A DNA stretch of 64,000 bases from Ignavibacteriales bacterium (lineage in GTDB: Bacteria; Bacteroidota; Ignavibacteria; Ignavibacteriales; Ignavibacteriaceae). This document shows positions 1-9,984 of the stretch, one piece after another (position 1 is the stretch's first letter; each line of letters begins with the position of its first letter). The DNA lies in contig JADJIA010000001.1 of NCBI GenBank assembly GCA_016707285.1, positions 979,628 to 1,043,627 on the forward strand, in the 5' to 3' direction. The position numbers and the translations under genes were made by a program. The notes under the pieces were generated by a model, which saw only the letters and a program-made list of their open reading frames with translations, searched no databases and was not told where the DNA came from.

Positions 1-279
1 TTCAACTTCAACTGTGAAGTCAACGTGCCCCGGGGTATCGATAATGTTGATCTGATGATCAGCCCAATAACATGTGGTTGCAGCACTCGTAATGGTGATG
101 CCTCTCTCTTTTTCCTGTTCCATCCAATCCATGGTAGCTGCACCATCGTGCACCTCACCAAGACGGTGTAACCGGCCGGTATAATACAGAATCCTCTCGG
201 TCGTAGTGGTCTTGCCGGCATCAATGTGTGCCATGATTCCAATGTTACGAACTCTTTCTATAGGTGTCTTTATGCTCAT
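1..279 (-). CDS. fusA: Elongation factor G, N-terminal 93 residues (cut by window edge)
   Basis: Translational GTPase that drives ribosomal translocation and, with RRF, ribosome recycling. The visible N-terminus carries the G1 P-loop AHIDAGKTTTTERIL (residues 17-31), the switch I region with RGITITSAA, and G3 DTPGHVDF (81-88), which are diagnostic of EF-G. The start is ATG at 279. The gene is the last visible member of the rpoC-rpsL-rpsG-fusA series, 25 nt after rpsG, as in the classical str operon; the rest lies outside the window. It cannot be told from this fragment whether a second EF-G paralogue exists. Confidence 0.95.
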   Translation of the reverse strand, partial: MSIKTPIERVRNIGIMAHIDAGKTTTTERILYYTGRLHRLGEVHDGAATMDWMEQEKERGITITSAATTCYWADHQINIIDTPGHVDFTVEVE

Positions 280-304
280 TATCTATTCTGTTTCTTAGTA
301 ATCA

Positions 305-772
305 CTACCACTTAAAGTGTGCAAAAGCTTTGTTGGCTTCTGCCATCCTGTGGGTATCTTCTTTTTTCTTGATTGCATTGCCTTCGTTGTTGGCTGCTGC
401 AATAAATTCCATAGCTAATTTGGTAACCATCGATTTGTCTTTTCTGTCGGAAGCATATCTCTTCAACCATCTGATTGCAAGAGCCATTCTTCTTTCGGGG
501 CGAACTTCCATTGGAACCTGATAGGTAGCACCACCAACTCTACGGCTCCTGACTTCGATAACCGGCTGAACATTCTGGATAGCCTTTTTAAAGACTTCCA
601 AACCCGGCTTTGTTGTTTTTTCTTCAACCATATCAAATGCTTCGTAAACCAATTTTCTGGCTGTCTCTTTCTGACCGTCTTCCATTATACAATTAATGAA
701 TTTTGCCAGCGAATAATCGCCATGCCTTGGATCAGGCTTAATATATCTCTTTGGTGCTCTTTTTTTTCTCAT
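305..772 (-). CDS. rpsG: 30S ribosomal protein S7
   Basis: Primary 16S rRNA binding protein that nucleates assembly of the 30S head and contacts the E site. The 155-residue length is normal for the family. Recognisable stretches are the basic N-terminus MRKKRAPKRYIKPDP and the central VEVRSRRVGGATYQVP. It follows rpsL after 7 nt and precedes fusA, so it is a member of the str operon. In other bacteria S7 is also the translational repressor of this operon; no repressor site was identified here. Confidence 0.98.
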   Translation of the reverse strand: MRKKRAPKRYIKPDPRHGDYSLAKFINCIMEDGQKETARKLVYEAFDMVEEKTTKPGLEVFKKAIQNVQPVIEVRSRRVGGATYQVPMEVRPERRMALAIRWLKRYASDRKDKSMVTKLAMEFIAAANNEGNAIKKKEDTHRMAEANKAFAHFKW

Positions 773-779
773 ATCTTAA

Positions 780-1166
780 CTACTTGCCTTTTTGTTGTTT
801 GGGCCTCTTGGCTCCGTATTTCGATCTTCCTTGTCTTCTGTCAGCTACACCATTGGAATCTAAAGTTCCTCTGATAATATGGTATCTAACACCCGGAAGA
901 TCTTTTATTCTGCCGCCTCTGATCAAAACGATCGAGTGCTCTTGCAAATTGTGACCTTCACCCGGTATGTAGGCTGTTACTTCTATATGGTTTGTTAATC
1001 TTACTCTCGCTACTTTTCTGAGCGCAGAGTTCGGTTTTTTAGGAGTTGTTGTATAAACTCTTGTACAAACCCCTCTTTTTTGAGGACAAGCCTGCAAAGC
1101 CGGTGCTTTATTATTTGAAAGCACAGCCTGACGACCTTTCCTGACTAACTGGTTTATTGTAGGCAA
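780..1166 (-). CDS. rpsL: 30S ribosomal protein S12 (TTG start)
   Basis: Decoding-centre protein of the 30S subunit. The 128 residues include the highly conserved TPKKPNSALRKVARVRL loop, where the streptomycin-related lysine has the usual sensitive identity, and GGRIKDLPGVRYHIIRG. The only start giving the canonical N-terminus MPTINQLVRKGR is TTG at 1166, preceded by AGGAG six bases upstream; no in-frame ATG lies close upstream. It is the first gene after rpoC, separated by a hairpin-rich 210-bp gap, and is followed directly by rpsG. Confidence 0.97.
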   Translation of the reverse strand: MPTINQLVRKGRQAVLSNNKAPALQACPQKRGVCTRVYTTTPKKPNSALRKVARVRLTNHIEVTAYIPGEGHNLQEHSIVLIRGGRIKDLPGVRYHIIRGTLDSNGVADRRQGRSKYGAKRPKQQKGK

Positions 1167-1280
1167 AATGAACTCCTGATTTTGTCCAAAACTTAAAAAA
1201 ATTCAGACTTCAAATATAGGATAAAATGCGTTAATTGTCAAGCAATTTTACTTGATAGAAAAAATAAAACTATTTTATGG

Positions 1281-1364
1281 CTTCTGAGTTGCTCAGAAGC
1301 AACACCCCCGATCTATTCCGGGGGGTAAAAAAAAGGTGGGAGTCCCCGATCTATTCCGGGGACT
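1281..1364 (-). terminator. Three tandem hairpins between rpoC and rpsL
   Basis: Reading the minus strand away from rpoC, the first hairpin has a perfect 8-bp stem AGTCCCCG/CGGGGACT (1341-1364). It is followed by CCCACC and a run of eight T, a typical intrinsic terminator. A second G/C stem (1305-1325) and a third with stem CTTCTGAG/CTCAGAAG and a 3-nt loop (1281-1299) follow. The first two share the same core, GATCTATTCCGGGG on the plus strand. Together they probably end or attenuate rpoBC transcription before the str genes. Confidence 0.7.
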
Positions 1365-1376
1365 CTTAATAATAAG

Positions 1377-4300
1377 TTAGATTGAGGTTACTTTTGCAGC
1401 TTCCTGTTCAATCTCTTCCAATGCCATTTCGTCTTCATCTCTAACGATGAGTGAACGATATTTTCTTAAGCCGGTTCCGGCTGGAATGAGGCGACCCATA
1501 ACGACATTTTCTTTCAGTCCTCTGAGAGTGTCTCTTTTTGCCTGCACGGCAGCATTGGCTAATACTTTTGTGGTTTCCTGGAAGGAAGCAGCCGAGATGA
1601 AACTCTCGGTCTCAAGTGCAGCTCTGGTAATTCCGAGCAACATATGATCAAAGGTTGCCTGTTCGGCATCTCTGTATTGTATTTCTGCTTTACTTCTTTT
1701 CTTCAACTCAAGATTTAATTCGGATAATTTTTTCCTTGTGATAATCTGTCCCGGTTTGAATATCGAACCTCCGGCATCTGTCACGATAACAGATTCCATC
1801 ATTTTCTCATTCTCTTCCATGAACTCTGCTTTATCAACAATGTCTTCCTCAAGGAATCTGGTATCACCCGGCTGTACAACTTTGATCTTCTGAAGCATCT
1901 GACGCACAATCACCTCAATATGCTTGTCATTGATCTTAACACCCTGCAAACGATAAACTTCCTGTATTTCGTTTACGAGGTATTCCTGCACTGCGTTAGT
2001 ACCTTTAATCTTAAGAATGTCATGTGGATCAACAGGTCCATCGATGATTTTTTCACCGGCAGGTATTTCGTCACCTTCCTGAACAAGAGTGTGCTTACTG
2101 ATAGGCACATTGTATCTCTTTTCATCAGATTTATCGATCGCTGTTACGATGATCTCACGGGTACCTTTTCTCCTTGCTCCAAAGCTCACCAATCCCTCGA
2201 TATCTGCAATTATTGCAGGATCCTGTGGATTTCTCGCTTCGAACAATTCGGTAACTCTTGGAAGACCACCGGTGATATCACGGGTCTTCGATGCTTGTTT
2301 AGCAATCTTTGCAAGAATGGTACCTGCAGGAATCTCTTGTCCTTCTTCCACAGAAAGGAAAGCCTTCGCCGGAATATTAAACGATCTTCTTTCACCATCG
2401 GCATTTTCTATCACTATTGAAGGTGACAGACCTTTGTCTTTTGGTTCGATAACAACTTTCTGAACATGGCCTGTCTGATCATCAGTAATCTGTTCCATTG
2501 TAAATTTATCGATAAGATCAACAAACTTAACAAAACCGGTGATGTCAGAAAGAATTACAGCGTTGTATGGATCGTGATAATAAAGTGGCTGTTTTTTCCT
2601 TACTTTTTGTCCTTCGTCAACCAATATCTCGGCTCCGTAAGGAACATCAAATTTTCTTAACAATATTTCATTGTTGTCGGTAATCTCAATTACACCTCTT
2701 CTGCCGGTAACTACTTTTACCTTACCGAAGATTGAATCTTTTTCAACAAAGGCTAATCTGTTGTATCTTACAACACCTTCTACAGGTGTATCAACCTGCG
2801 ATTGTGTTGCGATACGGGCAGATGTACCACCGAGATGGAAAGTTCTGAGTGTAAGCTGTGTACCCGGCTCACCAATCGACTGTGCTGCGATAACACCCAC
2901 GGCTTCACCAATTTCAACGAGTTTGCCGTTGGTCAGGTTTCTTCCGTAACAGTTGGCGCATACACCATGTTTGGCTTCACAAGTAAGTACTGTTCTGATA
3001 TATACAGAATCAAGTCCGGCATCTTCAATAGTAGCAGCAATTGCTTCAGAAATTGTTTCGCCGTTTTCACAGATAAGTTCATCAGTTCTCGGATCGTAAA
3101 TATCACCCTGAGCAACTCTACCTACAATTCTTTCTGTAAGTGGTTCTCTCTCTTCACCTGCTTCTTTAAGAGCAGATATTTCGATTCCAAGAATAGTTCC
3201 GCAATCGATTTGTGTGATAATTACATCCTGAGCAACATCCACGAGCCTTCTTGTAAGGTAACCTGCATCCGCTGTTTTAAGAGCTGTATCAGCAAGACCT
3301 TTTCTTGCACCGTGAGTTGAGATGAAGTATTCGAGTACTGACAAACCTTCTTTAAAGTTCGCTATAATCGGGTTCTCGATAATTTCACCTGCCTGACCGG
3401 TAAGTGATTTCTGAGGTTTCATCATAAGACCACGCATACCTGCGAGCTGACGAACCTGCTCCGAAGAACCTCTCGCACCCGAGTCAACCATCATGTGGAT
3501 AGGATTAAATCCCTGATTTGATTCTCTGAGTTTCTCCATGAGAACCTTACCCACATCATTGGTTGCATGTGTCCAGATATCGATGATTTTGTTATATCTC
3601 TCAGTATCGGTAATAAAACCATTTTCATGCTCGTTCAACACCTGATCAACTTTACGGTTGGCTTCATTGATGATCGATTCTTTCTCTTCAGGAACTACAA
3701 GATCGCTGAATGAAATAGAAAGTCCACCTTGCATAGCAAACTTGAATCCAAGTTCTTTAAGTTCATCGAGGAATGTGGCGGTAACTTTGTTTCCCAATTT
3801 CATAAACATTAGGTTAACAAAAGCACCAAACGACTTTTTCACGAGAAGCTGGTTATAATAACCCATCTCTTTAGGCACGATCTTGTTAAAGATAACGCGA
3901 CCAACAGTGGTGTCAATCATTTTTCCGTCAAGTCTTACTTTAATCTTGGCATGAAGACCAACCACTTTATTATTGTAAGCAATAACAACCTCGTCGGCAC
4001 CGCTAAAGATCATTCCTTCGCCGAGATCACCATCTCTCTTTTTCGTCAGGTAATAAACACCCAATACGATGTCCTGTGTAGGGACAACAATTGGACTGCC
4101 GTTCTGAGGAGAAAGGATGTTGTGACTCGAAAGCATAAGTAATTGTGCTTCAAGTTTTGCTTCATCAGAAAGAGGCACATGCACAGCCATCTGATCGCCG
4201 TCAAAATCTGCGTTGAAAGCTGTACAAACCATAGGATGAAGTCTGATCGCCTTTTCATCTATGAGCACGGGCTGGAAAGCCTGAATACCCAAACGGTGAA

Positions 4301-5618
4301 GTGTTGGCGCACGGTTTAGAAGCACTGGATGACCATCGATAATCTTCTCGAGAATCTCCCAGATAATTGCGTCTTTCCGTTCAACTACCTTTTTGGCACT
4401 TTTTACGGTTTTATTGTTCCCTCTCTCAATAAGTTTCCTTATGATGAGGGGTTTAAACAGTTCATAAGCCATGTCTTTTGGCAGACCACACTGGTGAAGT
4501 TTCAGCTCAGGACCAACAACAATAACCGATCTGCCTGAATAATCAACTCTTTTACCGAGCAGGTTCTGACGGAATCTTCCTTGTTTACCTTTCAGCATGT
4601 CGCTGAGAGATTTTAGAGGTCTGTTATTGTCACTTCTTACAGCGGAACCGCGTCTTGAGTTGTCAAACAACGCATCAACAGCTTCCTGAAGCATTCTTTT
4701 CTCATTTCTGAGGATTACTTCGGGGGCTTTAATGTCGATCAACCTTTTAAGACGGTTGTTGCGGATAATAACTCTTCTGTAAAGATCATTTAGATCACTG
4801 GTAGCAAACCTGCCACCTTCGAGGGGAACCAAAGGTCTCAACTCGGGTGGTATCACAGGAATATAGTTAAGAACCATCCACTCGGGTTTGTTCTCAAGTT
4901 TATCTTCCTTGGTACGGAAAGCTTCAATAACTCTTAATCTTTTAAGGAGTTCTTCCTTTTTCTGCTGAGAGTTTTCTCTGTTTAGCTGGTCTTTAAGCTC
5001 ATAAAACTTCTCTTCGATGTTTAAGGTCTTAAGAAGTTCTCTAATCGCTTCACCACCAATTTTGGCGTAAAATTTATTGGGATCGTTGTCAGCCAGTTTA
5101 TCATTCCCGGCAGGGAGTGATTTCTGAATCTCTGAATATTGATCCTCTGTTATAAGGTCATTTACCCTTAAACCTGTTGGTCCGGGGTTCATAACCACAT
5201 AAGATTCGTAGTAAACAATTTTTTCAAGCTCTTTTGAGCTGAAACCTAAAAGGTTACCAATTTTTGAAGGCAACGATCTGAAGAACCAAATGTGTACTAC
5301 AGGAACTGCGAGGGAGATATGTCCCATCCGTTCCCTTCTTACACTTTTTTGAGTAACTTCAACACCGCAACGATCGCAAATGATACCTTTGTATCTAATC
5401 CTTTTATACTTGCCGCAGTAGCATTCCCAGTCGCGTGTTGGCCCGAATATTTTCTCACAGAAAAGTCCATCCTTTTCAGGTCTGAACGATCTATAATTTA
5501 TAGTTTCCGGTTTGGTAACTTCACCATGGGATCTATCAAGTATATCATCGGGGCTCGCCAATGTAATTGTAATGGAATTAACATCTTTAATTACATTTTC
5601 AGGCAATCTTAATGACAT
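1377..5618 (-). CDS. rpoC: RNA polymerase subunit beta'
   Basis: Catalytic large subunit of RNA polymerase. Its 1413 residues show the N-terminal zinc site (CYCGKY ... CDRCGVEV, about residues 66-84), the Mg-binding active-site motif NADFDGDQMAVH, the bridge-helix/trigger-loop region around MRGLMMKPQKSLTGQ, and the second zinc cluster CEAKHGVCANCYG. It starts with ATG 41 nt after rpoB. The length and insert pattern are like Bacteroidota/Chlorobi beta' subunits. It ends just before a strong hairpin cluster. Confidence 0.99.
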   Translation of the reverse strand: MSLRLPENVIKDVNSITITLASPDDILDRSHGEVTKPETINYRSFRPEKDGLFCEKIFGPTRDWECYCGKYKRIRYKGIICDRCGVEVTQKSVRRERMGHISLAVPVVHIWFFRSLPSKIGNLLGFSSKELEKIVYYESYVVMNPGPTGLRVNDLITEDQYSEIQKSLPAGNDKLADNDPNKFYAKIGGEAIRELLKTLNIEEKFYELKDQLNRENSQQKKEELLKRLRVIEAFRTKEDKLENKPEWMVLNYIPVIPPELRPLVPLEGGRFATSDLNDLYRRVIIRNNRLKRLIDIKAPEVILRNEKRMLQEAVDALFDNSRRGSAVRSDNNRPLKSLSDMLKGKQGRFRQNLLGKRVDYSGRSVIVVGPELKLHQCGLPKDMAYELFKPLIIRKLIERGNNKTVKSAKKVVERKDAIIWEILEKIIDGHPVLLNRAPTLHRLGIQAFQPVLIDEKAIRLHPMVCTAFNADFDGDQMAVHVPLSDEAKLEAQLLMLSSHNILSPQNGSPIVVPTQDIVLGVYYLTKKRDGDLGEGMIFSGADEVVIAYNNKVVGLHAKIKVRLDGKMIDTTVGRVIFNKIVPKEMGYYNQLLVKKSFGAFVNLMFMKLGNKVTATFLDELKELGFKFAMQGGLSISFSDLVVPEEKESIINEANRKVDQVLNEHENGFITDTERYNKIIDIWTHATNDVGKVLMEKLRESNQGFNPIHMMVDSGARGSSEQVRQLAGMRGLMMKPQKSLTGQAGEIIENPIIANFKEGLSVLEYFISTHGARKGLADTALKTADAGYLTRRLVDVAQDVIITQIDCGTILGIEISALKEAGEEREPLTERIVGRVAQGDIYDPRTDELICENGETISEAIAATIEDAGLDSVYIRTVLTCEAKHGVCANCYGRNLTNGKLVEIGEAVGVIAAQSIGEPGTQLTLRTFHLGGTSARIATQSQVDTPVEGVVRYNRLAFVEKDSIFGKVKVVTGRRGVIEITDNNEILLRKFDVPYGAEILVDEGQKVRKKQPLYYHDPYNAVILSDITGFVKFVDLIDKFTMEQITDDQTGHVQKVVIEPKDKGLSPSIVIENADGERRSFNIPAKAFLSVEEGQEIPAGTILAKIAKQASKTRDITGGLPRVTELFEARNPQDPAIIADIEGLVSFGARRKGTREIIVTAIDKSDEKRYNVPISKHTLVQEGDEIPAGEKIIDGPVDPHDILKIKGTNAVQEYLVNEIQEVYRLQGVKINDKHIEVIVRQMLQKIKVVQPGDTRFLEEDIVDKAEFMEENEKMMESVIVTDAGGSIFKPGQIITRKKLSELNLELKKRSKAEIQYRDAEQATFDHMLLGITRAALETESFISAASFQETTKVLANAAVQAKRDTLRGLKENVVMGRLIPAGTGLRKYRSLIVRDEDEMALEEIEQEAAKVTSI

Positions 5619-5659
5619 ATAAAAAACTCCTTCCGAGAATCTGTTTTCAAATTATTTAA

Positions 5660-8600
5660 CTACTCTATTTCAACATCAAGGCCAAGACCTTGAAGTTCTT
5701 TGATGAGTACGTTAAATGCTTCGGGCACATTCGGTTCTTGAATATTTTCACCTTTAACAATCGACTCATACACCTTTGTTCTACCGGCAACATCATCACT
5801 TTTTACGGTAAGGATTTCCTGAAGAATATGTGAAGCGCCATAGGCTTCAAGAGCCCACACTTCCATCTCTCCAAATCTCTGACCGCCAAACTGAGCCTTA
5901 CCACCGAGTGGCTGCTGAGTAATAAGCGAGTATGGTCCAATTGATCTGGCGTGGAGTTTGTCATCTACAAGGTGGCTCAATTTGAGCATGTAAATATATC
6001 CACAAGTAACTTTTTGGTCGAATGCTTCACCTGTTCTGCCATCATGAAGATCGGTTTTACAACCGACAGGAAGCCCTGCTTTTTCGAGGTAACCGGTAAC
6101 ATCAGATACTTCTGCACCGTCGAAAACGGGAGTAGCGAATTTGACGCCAAGTTTTTTACCTACCCAGCCGAGAGCTGTTTCATAAAGCTGACCCAGGTTC
6201 ATTCTCGAAGGCACACCCAAAGGATTGAGTATCATCTCAACCTGAGTACCGTCGGGGAGGAAAGGCATATCTTCCTGCGGAACCACTTTGGCAACAACAC
6301 CTTTGTTACCATGTCTTCCCGCCATCTTGTCACCTACAGAGATTTTTCTCTTTTTAGCAACATATACCTTTGCCAACTGGATGATTCCCGGGGGAAGTTC
6401 ATCGCCAATTTGAATTTTTTGCTTTTCGCGTTTGTAATCTTCATCAATGTCAGCGAGTTTCCTCAGATAGTTTTTCATCAATGCTTTAACAAACTCGTTC
6501 GATTTTTCGTCTTCAAACCAGGGAGATTTATCGTCAAGTCTCTCAAGTGTTTCCACTGTGTCAAGAATTGATCTGTCGATAACTGAACCCGATTTAATTA
6601 CTGTAATGCCATGTTCGTCTTTTACTCCAAGAGTCTTTTTACCTTCGCAGATTTTCGCAAGTCTGTCGATCATCTTGTCGCGAAGTGCAACTTTCTCTTT
6701 GGAATATTTGATTTCAAGCTCTTCAGAAAGTTTCTTTTCGAGTTTTTTCGACTCGGCATCTTTTCTTCTGCGTGAGAAGAGGCGTGTTTTAATAACAGTT
6801 CCGCGAAGCCCGGGGGTTGCACGCAATGATGCATCCTTAACTTCACCTGCTTTGTCACCAAAGATGGCTCTGAGAAGTTTTTCTTCAGGTGTTGGATCCG
6901 ACTCCCCTTTGGGGGTGAGTTTACCGATAAGGATATCACTTTCCTTAACTTCGGCGCCAACTCTGATGATACCATTCTCATCAAGATTCTTTACTGTATC
7001 TTCACTTACATTCGGAATTTCTCGTGTAAGCTCTTCGTCACCTCTCTTGGTCTCACGAACCTGAAGTTCAAATTCCTCGATATGGATTGAAGAGAAAACA
7101 TCGTTCATCACAAGTTTTTCTGAAAGAATGATAGCATCCTCAAAGTTGTAACCTCTCCAGGGCATGAACGCCACAAGGATATTTCTTCCAAGTGCAAGTT
7201 CACCCTGATCTGTGGCGAATCCGTCTGCGAGTACATCACCCTTTTTGATTTTTTGACCATGTTTAACAATTGGTCTCTGGGTAATGCTTGTCTCCTGGTT
7301 TGTACCGGAGAACTTAATTAATTTATAGGAAACTGTTTTTACATCGTCAAACTCTGTGAGAGCCTCAAATGAAAGTGGATCGATGTTATAGTCAACAACT
7401 ATTTTATCAGCGTCAACATAAACAACTTCGCCATCTTCCTGAGCCACAATCACCGATCTTGTGTCACGAGCAACTCTTCCTTCAAGTCCGGTTCCCACAA
7501 GTGGAGCTTCCGGCTTGATAAGAGGAACTGCCTGACGCTGCATGTTCGAGCCCATGAGAGCACGGTTGGCATCATCATGCTCAAGAAAAGGAATCAAGGC
7601 AGCAGCCGCACTTACAATCTGTGCAGGAGCAACATCCATAAATTCCACTTCCTGTGGATGAACAATAGGAAAATCACCTTTTCTACGGCATTTAACTCTT
7701 TCCCTTACAAACTTTCCGTTCTCATCGATAGGAGCATTTGCCTGAGCAATTGTGTACATATCTTCCTGCTCGGCAGTTAGATATACAACTTCAGAAGAAA
7801 CTACACCGTCTTTTACAGTCCGGTATGGTGTTTCAAGGAATCCAAATTTATTTACGCGTGAAAAGATTGTGAGTGAGGAAATAAGACCGATGTTTGGACC
7901 TTCAGGAGTCTCAATGGGGCAAAGTCGTCCATAATGAGTGTAGTGAACATCTCTCACCTCAAATCCCGCGCGTTCTCTGGTAAGACCGCCTGGTCCAAGT
8001 GCCGACATTCTTCTCTTGTGTGTAAGTTCCGAAAGTGGATTGGTCTGATCCATGAACTGTGAAAGCTGATTAGTTCCAAAGAAGGAAGTAATCACGCTGC
8101 TTATTGTTCTTGCATTTACCAAATCCTGTGGCGCAAATCCTTCAGCATCTCTAATCGACATTCTGTCTTTAATGGTTCTTGCCATTCTTGCCAGACCTGT
8201 GTTAAACTGCTGCTGAAGCTGCTCGCCAACTGTTCTTACTCTTCTGTTTCCAAGGTGATCGATATCATCAGATGCAGCATTTTCATCCTTCATCTTGATG
8301 ATATATTTCATTATCTCAATAAAATCCTGTATGTGAAGAACTGTAAGATCATCAGGAATTAACCCTTTCAGACTGAGCTTATCGTTCATTCTGTGTCTGC
8401 CAACTTCACCTAAATCGTATCGTTTATCGTTGAAAAAGGTCTTTTCAAGCAATCCTGCAGCAGTGTCAACATCCGGTGCTTCACCGGTTCTGAGCTGTCT
8501 GTAAATCGAAAGAAGTGCCTCATCCTTGCTGTGCGTCGTATCTTTTTCGAGAGTGTTAAGAATTAAATTTTGATCGAGGTTGAGATCTGTTCTGATCAAA

Positions 8601-9436
8601 TTGATCGACTCAACACCCGATGATTTAATCATTTCAACTGACTCTTCGTCAATTATATCGTTTCTATTTAAAAAGATTTCACCGGTGTTTGAGTCAAACA
8701 CTTCGGTGGCAACTTTTCTTGAAAGAAGTGACTCGGGGTCAACATCATTCAGGTCTATTGTTTCATATAATTCAAAAATGCTTAATATTTCATCGTCTGT
8801 CTCATAACCCAATGCTCTAAGCAAAGTGGTTGAAGGGAATTTTTTTCTACGGTCAATGTAAACATTTAATACATAGTTGATATCGGTGGTAAACTCAACC
8901 CATGATCCTTTTAAAGGAATAATTCTGGCTGAATAAAGGGGCGTTCCGTTGGGATGCACTGTCTGTGAAAATGCCACACCCGGCGATCTGTGCAACTGGG
9001 ATACGACAACTCTCTCTGCTCCGTTTATAATAAATGTAGCCTGATCCGACATAAATGGCAATGTGCCAAGGTAAACTGTCTGTTGAACAGAGTTAACCCA
9101 TTCACCTGTGTCAGGATCTTTGGAAGACAAAGTAAGCTTCGCTTTAATGCTTGCCGAGTAGGTTAAACCTTTCTCTCTGCATTCTTGTATCGAGTATCTC
9201 GGTTTTTCAACATAATACTCGTTATAATCAAGGCGATATTTCGCTTTGTGATTGTCGGGGTTGTCTAGAATAGGAAAATTACTCGTAAAAACTTGCTGGA
9301 GTCCCTTGTTCTCTCTCTCGGAGGGGGCAACATCCATCTGTAGAAAATCGTAAAATGAGTCCTTCTGAACGCTTAATAAATCCGGTATCTCTATGACAGA
9401 GTTTATACTACCGAAGGTAATTCTGTTTTTGTTCAA
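5660..9436 (-). CDS. rpoB: RNA polymerase subunit beta (TTG start)
   Basis: Forms the active-site pincer of RNA polymerase with beta'. The 1258 residues include the rifampicin pocket TNQLSQFMDQTNPLSELTHK and RRMSALGPGGL, with the usual drug-sensitive residues, and C-terminal GGKAQFGGQRFGEMEVWALE. The canonical N-terminus MNKNRITFGS begins at a TTG codon with GAGG eight bases upstream; no in-frame ATG is close upstream. It lies 139 nt after rplL, with a hairpin in the gap, and 41 nt before rpoC. Confidence 0.99.
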   Translation of the reverse strand: MNKNRITFGSINSVIEIPDLLSVQKDSFYDFLQMDVAPSERENKGLQQVFTSNFPILDNPDNHKAKYRLDYNEYYVEKPRYSIQECREKGLTYSASIKAKLTLSSKDPDTGEWVNSVQQTVYLGTLPFMSDQATFIINGAERVVVSQLHRSPGVAFSQTVHPNGTPLYSARIIPLKGSWVEFTTDINYVLNVYIDRRKKFPSTTLLRALGYETDDEILSIFELYETIDLNDVDPESLLSRKVATEVFDSNTGEIFLNRNDIIDEESVEMIKSSGVESINLIRTDLNLDQNLILNTLEKDTTHSKDEALLSIYRQLRTGEAPDVDTAAGLLEKTFFNDKRYDLGEVGRHRMNDKLSLKGLIPDDLTVLHIQDFIEIMKYIIKMKDENAASDDIDHLGNRRVRTVGEQLQQQFNTGLARMARTIKDRMSIRDAEGFAPQDLVNARTISSVITSFFGTNQLSQFMDQTNPLSELTHKRRMSALGPGGLTRERAGFEVRDVHYTHYGRLCPIETPEGPNIGLISSLTIFSRVNKFGFLETPYRTVKDGVVSSEVVYLTAEQEDMYTIAQANAPIDENGKFVRERVKCRRKGDFPIVHPQEVEFMDVAPAQIVSAAAALIPFLEHDDANRALMGSNMQRQAVPLIKPEAPLVGTGLEGRVARDTRSVIVAQEDGEVVYVDADKIVVDYNIDPLSFEALTEFDDVKTVSYKLIKFSGTNQETSITQRPIVKHGQKIKKGDVLADGFATDQGELALGRNILVAFMPWRGYNFEDAIILSEKLVMNDVFSSIHIEEFELQVRETKRGDEELTREIPNVSEDTVKNLDENGIIRVGAEVKESDILIGKLTPKGESDPTPEEKLLRAIFGDKAGEVKDASLRATPGLRGTVIKTRLFSRRRKDAESKKLEKKLSEELEIKYSKEKVALRDKMIDRLAKICEGKKTLGVKDEHGITVIKSGSVIDRSILDTVETLERLDDKSPWFEDEKSNEFVKALMKNYLRKLADIDEDYKREKQKIQIGDELPPGIIQLAKVYVAKKRKISVGDKMAGRHGNKGVVAKVVPQEDMPFLPDGTQVEMILNPLGVPSRMNLGQLYETALGWVGKKLGVKFATPVFDGAEVSDVTGYLEKAGLPVGCKTDLHDGRTGEAFDQKVTCGYIYMLKLSHLVDDKLHARSIGPYSLITQQPLGGKAQFGGQRFGEMEVWALEAYGASHILQEILTVKSDDVAGRTKVYESIVKGENIQEPNVPEAFNVLIKELQGLGLDVEIE

Positions 9437-9510
9437 TTGAATAACCTCAAAGTTGTTGTTTCAAACCTTATTCTTGCAATAGTGATCTGAACATAAATAA
9501 TAAAAAGCGA

Positions 9511-9532
9511 TAAGACGATAAAAATCGTCTTA
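9511..9532 (-). terminator. Attenuator-like hairpin between rplL and rpoB
   Basis: A perfect 9-bp stem TAAGACGAT/ATCGTCTTA with a 4-nt A/T loop. On the minus strand it is followed by CGC and a T-rich tail (TTTTTATTA). Its position between rplL and rpoB matches the known partial terminator that sets the ratio of ribosomal protein to RNA polymerase subunit synthesis in other bacteria. That role here is inferred from position and shape. Confidence 0.6.
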
Positions 9533-9575
9533 CCACTTAAAAAATTCGGTTGGGTAATTAAAGTTTATAATAAAA

Positions 9576-9953
9576 TTACTTTAATTCTACCTTTGCACCG
9601 GCTTCTTCGAGCTCTTTTTTAACCTTTTCAGCTTCGTCTTTTGAGACTGCTTCTTTAACTGGTTTTGGAGCAGCTTCAACGAGGTCTTTAGCTTCTTTCA
9701 AACCTAAACCTGTATGGGCTCTTACAACTTTGATAACACCGATCTTGTTAGCACCGGCTTCTAAAAGCATCACATCAAATTCAGTTTTCTCTTCAACAAC
9801 TTCTGCTGCAACGGCTGCAACGGCTGCACCCATAACTACAGGAGCGGCGGCTGTAACACCAAATTCATCTTCTAATGCTTTTTTTAATTCAGCGGCTTCA
9901 ACCAGGGTTAACGCTTTAATTAGTTCTACTAACTGAGATACTTTCTCTGACAT
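9576..9953 (-). CDS. rplL: 50S ribosomal protein L7/L12
   Basis: Stalk protein that recruits translational GTPases; present as multiple dimers bound to L10. The 125 residues show the N-terminal dimerisation domain (LVELIKALTLVEAAELKKALE), an Ala-rich hinge (about residues 34-55), and the globular C-terminal domain with KIGVIKVVRAHTGLGLKEAK and GAKVELK at the very end. It starts with ATG 31 nt after rplJ, as in nearly all bacteria. Confidence 0.98.
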   Translation of the reverse strand: MSEKVSQLVELIKALTLVEAAELKKALEDEFGVTAAAPVVMGAAVAAVAAEVVEEKTEFDVMLLEAGANKIGVIKVVRAHTGLGLKEAKDLVEAAPKPVKEAVSKDEAEKVKKELEEAGAKVELK

Positions 9954-9984
9954 CTTTAGTTCTCCATTTTATAAATTTTAAAAG

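Noticed and set aside
1920..3320. Long plus-strand frames opposite rpoC (also opposite rpoB, ppdK and smc)
   Set aside because: They are antisense shadows of strongly conserved genes, with no domain, ribosome site or codon pattern of their own.
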